NCBI GenBank assembly: GCA_017517815.1
Contig: JAFWYA010000014.1
Location: 75,184 to 139,183, forward strand
DNA from: Clostridia bacterium
GTDB taxonomy: Bacteria > Bacillota_A > Clostridia > Christensenellales > Aristaeellaceae
Direction of reading: 5' to 3'
Length of the DNA stretch: 64,000 bases
This document shows, piece after piece, positions 58,669 through 64,000 of this stretch. A model generated the notes under the pieces. It was not told the DNA's origin. It saw nothing but the letters and a program-made list of their open reading frames with translations, and ran no database searches. Positions within the stretch are counted from its first letter, which is position 1; each line of letters starts with the position of its first letter. The position numbers and the translations under genes are program-made.

Positions 58669-58717
58669 AATGCCTCCTGATGTAGTTCTCGTATAGTAAT
58701 ACGAATTTGGAGGCATT
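58669..58717 (-). promoter_or_regulatory. Hairpin sequestering the ribosome-binding site of the frameshifted small gene
   Basis: On the minus strand AATGCCTCC (58717-58709) pairs with GGAGGCATT (58677-58669), and the second arm contains the AGGAGG site four bases before the ATG. An inner stem TCGTAT/ATACGA (58689-58704) stabilises it. Confidence 0.55.
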
Positions 58718-58824
58718 TTCGTGACAAATCTTATAGAGTTATTTTAAAAAAACTGTAGACTGCTGGTGATTTTGTCACAAATTCTTGGTGCTTATCGTTT
58801 ACTAAGCAAGGAGGTGCTGTGATA

Positions 58825-60279
58825 ATGAAACAGCTTTTTATTAAAATTTTCTTGTGCATGATGATTCTTACGATACTCTGTATGGGTACTGCATTTGCGG
58901 ATCGGTTCAGAGATACCTATGTAGAGGAACCGCCTGTAGAGGTTCTTCTGCATATTCAGAACAACTACGCTGGTTATTTGATGGAAGACTACATCACCAT
59001 CAGCGGTACATCCAAGGGCGATTACGGCTTTGCCCTGATTTCCCTGAATGGAAGCCGTATTCTCTTGGGCTATCACGATAACGGTGATGGCATGAAATAC
59101 TGGATGCGGAATGCAGATGCTGTTCCGCAGGGCGACGGCTATGTATACTTTGATCGTCATATGGCAGGCAAGTCCATCAGCCAGGGGAATACCAATGACG
59201 AGTACAGCAACGCCTTGGGCTTCGATGTGATCCGTATTGATAAGGAGCATGAGGAATACTGGATGCAGACCGTATCCTACCACTGGCGTAGTGGAAGCTT
59301 CCAGCTCTATGCCTATATGGATCGTCGTAACGGCAACTGCGAGCGAGCCTATGTGACGGACAGCGGTGTAAGTTACTATAACTTTACTGAGTCGAAGAAG
59401 CTTGGCCGTGTGGCTGGCACAGTACAGCGGAATTTGCGCTATGTGTCTTTTGACGCTCTGCCTAAAACCCGCGCACAGGCGAAGAAGGTGCTGAGCGTTG
59501 CTCCTGATATCCCGCGCGGCGAGCTTTCCGCGCAAAGCATCAAGTTCACCGGTGGCAAGAAGTATGAGGTCTATCAGGGGCCTGGCGTGGGCTACGGCCG
59601 CAGCGGGAATGGTAAGGCCGCTGTCAGCACTAACGACTGGATTCAGGTCTTCGGCAAGGAAGATGGCTGGATCATGATCCAGTATGACATCACCAGCGAT
59701 CATATGCGTATCGGCTGGATTCGTGAAAGTGCGCTGCCCAGCAACGCCCAGGTGTCAACGCTGAATTTCTCTCCTATGGCAGCATATACGACTCGCAGTG
59801 TCTCTGTGACGGACGATCCGCTGTTCAGCGAAAAGTCTGTGCTGACTTTGCCGCAGGGTGCATGGGTTGAATGGCTCGCGACCATGGGTGAATGGGCCTA
59901 TATTGAAAGCAGCACCGGCGACCTGATTCGTGGTTTTGTCCCCAAGAGCGCACTGACGTCGGATGTGGTGTTCCATCTGGAGAATCATCCTGATGCGAGC
60001 CTGCAGCGTTATCCTCTCAGGGGAACCCTGACGATCACCAACTCTGGCCGGATTACGCTTTCAATCACGACTGCAGCATGTACTGCGAATGGTCAGCAGG
60101 CAGCTTCGTTCGCCCTCTACGATGTTACGACTGGTCGCAAGATCGTCACCGCTTCGCAGGCTGCGGCTGGCTTCTATGGTCAGGGCAGTGCGGATTCCAG
60201 CGTGTATGATCTGTTGATCGTTCCTATTGACGCTCAGGGGAATGAGGATCGTACCCAGGCGATCAGCATCCAGCGGTAA
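58825..60279 (+). CDS. Secreted SH3-domain-like protein of unknown function
   Basis: A 484-residue exported protein: signal peptide (MKQLFIKIFLCMMILTILCMGTAFA), an N-terminal domain to about residue 230, then two SH3-like (bacterial SH3_3) repeats (KKYEVYQGPGVGYGRSGNGKAAV...WIQVFGKEDGWIMIQY and SVSVTDDPLFSEKSVLTLPQGAWVEWLATMGEWAYIES), and a C-terminal beta-rich domain. Such repeats usually bind cell wall. AAGGAGG lies 10 bases before the ATG at 58825. It is convergent with the ECF sigma/DUF4367 operon and shares a terminator with it. Function unknown. Confidence 0.78.
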   Translation: MKQLFIKIFLCMMILTILCMGTAFADRFRDTYVEEPPVEVLLHIQNNYAGYLMEDYITISGTSKGDYGFALISLNGSRILLGYHDNGDGMKYWMRNADAVPQGDGYVYFDRHMAGKSISQGNTNDEYSNALGFDVIRIDKEHEEYWMQTVSYHWRSGSFQLYAYMDRRNGNCERAYVTDSGVSYYNFTESKKLGRVAGTVQRNLRYVSFDALPKTRAQAKKVLSVAPDIPRGELSAQSIKFTGGKKYEVYQGPGVGYGRSGNGKAAVSTNDWIQVFGKEDGWIMIQYDITSDHMRIGWIRESALPSNAQVSTLNFSPMAAYTTRSVSVTDDPLFSEKSVLTLPQGAWVEWLATMGEWAYIESSTGDLIRGFVPKSALTSDVVFHLENHPDASLQRYPLRGTLTITNSGRITLSITTAACTANGQQAASFALYDVTTGRKIVTASQAAAGFYGQGSADSSVYDLLIVPIDAQGNEDRTQAISIQR

Positions 60280-60288
60280 CGGCAAATG

Positions 60289-60334
60289 AAAAGATCGGCC
60301 TCCCTTGTCTGAACAGGGGAAGCCGATCTTTTGT
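60289..60334. terminator. Bidirectional terminator between SH3 protein and anti-sigma gene
   Basis: AAGATCGGC (60291-60299) pairs with GCCGATCTT (60322-60330), extended inward by TCCC/GGGGA; A/T tracts flank both sides. Confidence 0.85.
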
Positions 60335-61116
60335 TAATGGATGATTTTCCTGACGCTGGCTGCAATTTTGACCAGCGTATCCAAGGTCATGTTCTCGCTT
60401 GTTAAAGAGAACCAGCGGTGGTCGTTCGTCCATGTGATAGTGGTCACATGGGCAGATCCGTCAAACGATTCGCTTTCAACCAGATGGGCAACAGTCCCGC
60501 CAATGTTGATGAAACGGGTGGTTGCATTTTCCGTGGAGACGCTTATGCTGTCGGACTCATCGTACTCGGCGTAGCAGAAATTCTGCCCCAGATGATTTTG
60601 ATAGATGATGCGTGGCGGCGTACTGTCCGTCATGCTGATGTCGTATCCCTCCGGGAGAGCAGAAGGGAAATAGAGCCCCGTCCAGTTCTGCGGTACGTCA
60701 AAAGCGCTATCCTGATCCTCCAAGAAATCTACAAAGACCCAATTTCTTTCTTCGTCTATGTGCACAACAAGAGTCAGCACCTTGGAGCGGAACACGGCAG
60801 AGGTAGCAAATGCAACGGAAAAGGATACCGTTAGTATCAGCAGCAGGCAGGCCGCAGCACGGAGAGTTGCAGGAAGCACCTTGCGCAGCACGGCGCGGAA
60901 ACCATTGGCACGCATCTGCCGCTGCTGCTGTCCTGCCTTTGTGAAGGCGCTGGATAGCAACACGTCAGCACGTCTCTCATCGTCGGTGGTAAGCGGTGGA
61001 TCATCTGTTTCGAACATCTGCTGGACGGCTTCTGCGTCATCCAGGTCGAAGGCAAGGGCAATCATGATATCCAAATGCTCATCCTGCGCACGCACGAAGG
61101 CTTCACGATTCATCAT
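60334..61116 (-). CDS. DUF4367-type membrane anti-sigma candidate (one ectodomain repeat)
   Basis: A 260-residue membrane protein. The cytoplasmic N-terminus HLDIMIALAFDLDDAEAVQQM...DDPPLTTDDERRADVLL is shared with the gene upstream. A single membrane helix (about 85-105: AACLLLILTVSFSVAFATSA) and one extracytoplasmic DUF4367-like domain follow (NWTGLYFPSALPEGY, FCYAEYDESDSISVS, VTTITWTNDHRWFSLTS). It starts at the ATG overlapping the upstream TGA by 4 bases. It is the third gene of the sigma operon and ends at a terminator. Anti-sigma function is inferred from its place and topology. Confidence 0.78.
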   Translation of the reverse strand: MMNREAFVRAQDEHLDIMIALAFDLDDAEAVQQMFETDDPPLTTDDERRADVLLSSAFTKAGQQQRQMRANGFRAVLRKVLPATLRAAACLLLILTVSFSVAFATSAVFRSKVLTLVVHIDEERNWVFVDFLEDQDSAFDVPQNWTGLYFPSALPEGYDISMTDSTPPRIIYQNHLGQNFCYAEYDESDSISVSTENATTRFINIGGTVAHLVESESFDGSAHVTTITWTNDHRWFSLTSENMTLDTLVKIAASVRKIIH

Positions 61117-62729
61117 TGCACTTCACCGCCCTTCGTAGGGTCAAAAGGCTGTACGCTGCAAGCAAGATCGATGGTTTCGGCTTCAGTGAAGTGAAGGGTA
61201 CGTAATCGATGCCAGCAGGATTCGCCTTCCCACAGGATCTCCAGCCGAGTCGTTCCCTTGCCATCGAAGTCGTTCTCCGTGAGGAGCCAACCGGTTTTAT
61301 CACCAAGGATGACGGGTGTATAGCAGTTAAGGGCGGACTCGGTGGGCGCATCAACCTCTGCGTAGAAAACACAGCGCTGAATGCCGTCCCAGAATCCATA
61401 CTCTTCTCCATCACTACCCCATATCCAGCCGATGTAGTAGTAATCCTCTGGAATAGCTGTGGGAATGTGTGAATATGGCCACTTCGTTCCGAGCGTATCG
61501 GCTTCACTGAAGGGCGTGTTGTTCCACACAGGCTGGCCGTGGGCGGCGTCTTGATGACAGTTGCTGCCATCAAGAGGCACTACGCTCCGGGCAATGGCAA
61601 ACAACTCTTCAGCGCGAAGAGCAGCGCATCGTAACCAAAGTGTTCTGTCGCCGCATACCCAGATAAGCACACGATCTTGATCGGCGGCTTGAATATCGTC
61701 TGGCTCATAGAGCCAAGCTGTATGACCGTTCAGATCAACAACCTGCGCTGCGACGAAGGTTCCCAAAGTGCAGTCCATACTTGTATCATTAACGAACCAC
61801 AGCTCTTCTACACCATTGCTGAAGAATATGTTACTGCCAGGAATCTGAAAGCTGGAGGTGTACCAGCCGTTGGGCATCCATGTGGGGTAGTGTGTACCCA
61901 GCCACCCGTAAGGTGGGGCAAGTGCTGCCTCCTTGTCGGGTGTAAACACGGGATGCTCCAGTCCAGTTCGGCGGACGCTGCGAGCAATGCGGAAGGCTTC
62001 CTCTCGGTCAAGCGCATAGCTTGACAGGGAGAACCAACGATCATCCTTGCTCCAGAGAATGTGGCAATAGGCGGAGGAACCGCTGCCCCCTTCAAAGACA
62101 AGTGCGGGGCAGCCGTTGACATTCTCCCCGTAACCAACCTCACCTTCATGGGACACGAGCAGATTTGCAGAATCTGTTTCTTCACTGAAATAGAACTTTG
62201 CTATTCCGCATTGATATTCAGCTTCTGCGAAAGATGGATCGTAATTCTGCAACACAAACCTTTCTGGAATATGGGAGGGGTAATAGTCCCCCTGCCAAAA
62301 CTCCGGGACAAAAAAGGAAGCATCCGGATCCTCCACAAAGGTGTATTGCACCTCCTGCGTATCTGGGTTCATCTCGATAAGCAGCTTCATGACCCTTGCC
62401 CGGAAGGTGGGGGAAGCAGCCATGGCAACCGGTACAGCAATCATGGCGATCAGGACCAAGCAGGCCACTACTTCAATGACTCGCATAGCAATGTGCCCGG
62501 CAGTCTGTCGCGTTTTCTTTCGCTTTTCAGTCCGGGAATGATGCTTGGCTTTGGTTTGGGCAGTGGCGAAGATCTCCTGCGCCATTGCCTGCTCTTCCGG
62601 GGTCAGCACGGGATCGGGAGAGTCCAGCAGGCGTTGTACTTCGTCTGCGTCATCCATGTCGAAGGATAGCCGGATCATCAAATCCAGATGCCGATCCTGC
62701 AACGTGGAGATTTCAACATGCTCTTTCAT
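61113..62729 (-). CDS. DUF4367-type membrane anti-sigma candidate with three ectodomain repeats
   Basis: A 538-residue protein. The cytoplasmic segment (DRHLDLMIRLSFDMDDADEVQRLL...DPVLTPEEQAMAQEIF) and a basic patch precede one membrane helix (about 87-107: VIEVVACLVLIAMIAVPVAMA). The outer part has three copies of the same domain pattern: FWQGDYYPSHIPERF / YGWLGTHYPTWMPNGW / KWPYSHIPTAIPEDY, each followed by a region ending in W-x-x-L and a basic 'ARSV' type helix (RIARSVRRT, AIARSVVPL, DLACSVQPF). It overlaps the sigma gene by 4 bases (ATGA) and the smaller paralogue by 4. Tandem growth from one-domain to three-domain form is the notable point. Confidence 0.8.
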   Translation of the reverse strand: MKEHVEISTLQDRHLDLMIRLSFDMDDADEVQRLLDSPDPVLTPEEQAMAQEIFATAQTKAKHHSRTEKRKKTRQTAGHIAMRVIEVVACLVLIAMIAVPVAMAASPTFRARVMKLLIEMNPDTQEVQYTFVEDPDASFFVPEFWQGDYYPSHIPERFVLQNYDPSFAEAEYQCGIAKFYFSEETDSANLLVSHEGEVGYGENVNGCPALVFEGGSGSSAYCHILWSKDDRWFSLSSYALDREEAFRIARSVRRTGLEHPVFTPDKEAALAPPYGWLGTHYPTWMPNGWYTSSFQIPGSNIFFSNGVEELWFVNDTSMDCTLGTFVAAQVVDLNGHTAWLYEPDDIQAADQDRVLIWVCGDRTLWLRCAALRAEELFAIARSVVPLDGSNCHQDAAHGQPVWNNTPFSEADTLGTKWPYSHIPTAIPEDYYYIGWIWGSDGEEYGFWDGIQRCVFYAEVDAPTESALNCYTPVILGDKTGWLLTENDFDGKGTTRLEILWEGESCWHRLRTLHFTEAETIDLACSVQPFDPTKGGEVQ

Positions 62730-63289
62730 TCCGTCACACCCCTGTAGATCATGGCCTTCAGGTGTTCGCGGGCACGGCTGACATATTTGCGGACGCTGCT
62801 TTCAGACAGGCCGATGATCTCAGCAATTTGAGCATCCTTCATACCTTGTTGACATTTCATGCGCAAGATATCTCGTTCGCGTTCGGGCAGAGAATGAAGC
62901 GCTTTCCGAACCTCATTCAGCTCGTCCATCAACAGGATGCTTCCTTCCACAGAGACTGTGGCGGGGTACTGCTGCATATCTCCATCTTCAATCTGCACGA
63001 AGCGGGCATTTTGTCTCTGCTGCTTGCGACAGAAGTCGATAGCCGTGTTGCGTACAGTGGTGACGATGTAAGAGCGCAGTTTGCCTTGTTCAAGTGTGCG
63101 CACTGTATCCAACTTCAAGATCAGAGCAGCGCAGCTGTCGGATACAATATCCTCAACATCAGCACGCTCCTTAGTGAATCCCCATGCAGTTTTGAGCATA
63201 AGGGCGTAGTGCTTCTGGTAAAGTGCGGTCATGTACGCACGGTCATCCTCAGATTCGATGGTGAGAATGACGGCAGGGATGATGATCAT
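62726..63289 (-). CDS. ECF-type sigma-70 family sigma factor
   Basis: A 187-residue sigma factor: region 2 (YQKHYALMLKTAWGFTKERADVEDIVSDSCAAL...LRSYIVTTVRNTAIDFCRKQ) and region 4 (LPERERDILRMKCQQGMKDAQIAEIIGLSESSVRKYVSRAREHL). It heads an operon with two DUF4367 membrane proteins, overlapping the first by 4 bases. GGAG lies 10 bases before the ATG. It is different from the sigma factor at 37.3 kb, which is paired with a DUF4349 protein. No obvious autoregulated promoter was identified. Confidence 0.92.
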   Translation of the reverse strand: MIIIPAVILTIESEDDRAYMTALYQKHYALMLKTAWGFTKERADVEDIVSDSCAALILKLDTVRTLEQGKLRSYIVTTVRNTAIDFCRKQQRQNARFVQIEDGDMQQYPATVSVEGSILLMDELNEVRKALHSLPERERDILRMKCQQGMKDAQIAEIIGLSESSVRKYVSRAREHLKAMIYRGVTE

Positions 63290-63914
63290 GTAACGATACT
63301 CCGTTTCTATGGTGCATTTAGGAGAAAAACGATGGGGGCTCTGTTAGAGTGCTTCAGCATAACATCGTGGCTGAATAAAGGCATCAAGATGGGTGTATGG
63401 GAACACTACAGTTCTTCTGACTGAGGAGAAGAGGCAAGTCACACCGAGGATCATGCGACGGTCACGGGTTATTATTCCGGCACATAGTCCTTGACCTCCT
63501 GATGGGGGCCTTGTTTACCACATGGGTGATATCCAGCACATCCAAGCCAGATCATAGTTAACATGTGGTGGTTTGTTGTGATTGGATAATAGTGTAACAA
63601 ACTCATGCATTGATCCACATACTCTTGAGAGTCACATCCATTATATTAACATGTGGCCTTTCCGTCAATCTGTTAATCATTGCAGTATTGGAAGACGCCC
63701 GAAAATTGAGGGCGAGCCGGGGACAAAACTACTGACAAGCAAGTTGTCAGTGGGGATTCGCAATCTTCCAAGTATAGATTGGCTCACGCTTACCCCTGAG
63801 TAACAAACTAAAGTAAACGATTCAATGATCAGCCGCAAAAGCTGACAACCCTCTGCATAGTGTATTTCATGCGGAGGGTTTATAGCAAGCACGAACATCA
63901 TAGATGTGGACTGT
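63290..63914. other. Low-coding, AT-rich intergenic region
   Basis: About 625 bases without a gene I can support. Short frames exist on both strands (the longest about 73 codons, 63582-63803 plus and 63677-63901 minus), but they have no ribosome-binding sites. A hairpin CTGACAA/TTGTCAG lies near 63733-63751, and a second, larger one AACCCTCTGCAT/ATGCGGAGGGTT at 63847-63880. It may be a remnant of mobile DNA; I cannot prove that. Confidence 0.4.
63847..63880. terminator. Terminator-like hairpin
   Basis: AACCCTCTGCAT (63847-63858) pairs with ATGCGGAGGGTT (63869-63880) with one T-G pair. It lies 35 bases after the minus-strand partial gene, so it could be its terminator, although the T run is poor. 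Confidence 0.5.
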
Positions 63915-64000
63915 TCATCGTGTATACCTATCCGGCTTTGTTTTCTTATTCTCCTGGATGAACTCCCGCTTCACAACCTCCAAGCGGCGCACTTCCTCCT
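63915..64000 (-). CDS. Partial gene, C-terminal end only
   Basis: Only the last 28 codons lie in the window; the frame is open at base 64000. They read EEVRRLEVVKREFIQENKK, then TKPDRYTR and stop. The charged, heptad-like pattern suggests a coiled-coil C-terminus. I cannot assign a family from this piece. Confidence 0.4.
   Translation of the reverse strand, partial: EEVRRLEVVKREFIQENKKTKPDRYTR

Noticed and set aside
58536..58727. A 63-codon minus-strand frame (MSRKCLQIRITIRELHQ...)
   Set aside because: It runs through the hairpin without a ribosome-binding site; another frame in the same region reads as protein after one base change and has a perfect AGGAGG.
63582..63901. Two overlapping short frames (73 and 74 codons) on opposite strands
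   Set aside because: No ribosome-binding sites, non-ATG start for one of them, and no recognisable family; left as unassigned intergenic sequence.

Overview
This window is a GC-rich, densely coded chromosomal segment from a Gram-positive, endospore-forming Firmicute, most likely a Clostridia-type anaerobe. The assignment rests on gene content: a sleB-ypeB germination pair, a small 'FIPREKMSKKARREL' protein beside secG, HelD, Gram-positive AGGAGG ribosome-binding sites and TTGACA/TATAAT promoters. I cannot name the genus. I see no rRNA, tRNA, CRISPR array, complete insertion sequence or prophage.

Layout. Positions 1-5.8 kb carry a glycan/nucleoside salvage group: a nucleoside hydrolase and a Gfo/Idh/MocA oxidoreductase diverging from a shared large inverted repeat, a CE7 acetyl esterase under a PocR-AraC regulator, and a NahK-like sugar kinase. 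secG, a DUF1294 protein and a small conserved protein lie among them. HelD follows (5.9-8.1 kb) with a leader that looks like a transcription attenuator. From 8.4 to 13.6 kb runs a co-directional group: COG2509 flavoprotein, HAD phosphatase, Lrp-type regulator, aminotransferase and CapA-like secreted protein. From 13.7 to 24.4 kb come two MATE exporters, a GtrII-like membrane glucosyltransferase, a leaderless GH16 enzyme and a plus-strand surface-glycan operon (GT39-like, GH-like TIM barrel, GT2, DUF6020).

The most distinctive block is 24.4-33.8 kb: a ten-gene Mrp/Mbh-type cation/proton antiporter operon. It encodes E, F, G, an MbhD-type subunit, an MbhE-MrpB fusion, C, and then four consecutive NuoL/M/N-type antiporter subunits that all keep the family Glu and Lys motifs. 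GtrA and flippase-like proteins follow. sleB-ypeB (minus strand) is divergent from an ECF sigma factor, DUF4349, SIMPL and secreted-protein operon. An AraC/cupin regulator and phosphofructokinase come next, then a decayed glgB fragment, a TSUP transporter fused to a dolichol-kinase-like domain, dnaE, a polar amino acid ABC transporter, an amino acid kinase operon, an M29 aminopeptidase and guaB.

After guaB lies a 0.5-kb hairpin-rich non-coding segment. The last ~6 kb becomes visibly richer in A/T, with secreted proteins of unknown function, a probable frameshifted small gene, and a second ECF sigma operon with two DUF4367-type anti-sigma candidates, one carrying three ectodomain repeats. This end looks accessory.

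The strongest leads are the four-subunit antiporter operon, the HelD attenuator, the TSUP/dolichol-kinase-like fusion, the triple-repeat anti-sigma system and several operator-like inverted repeats placed exactly at promoters.
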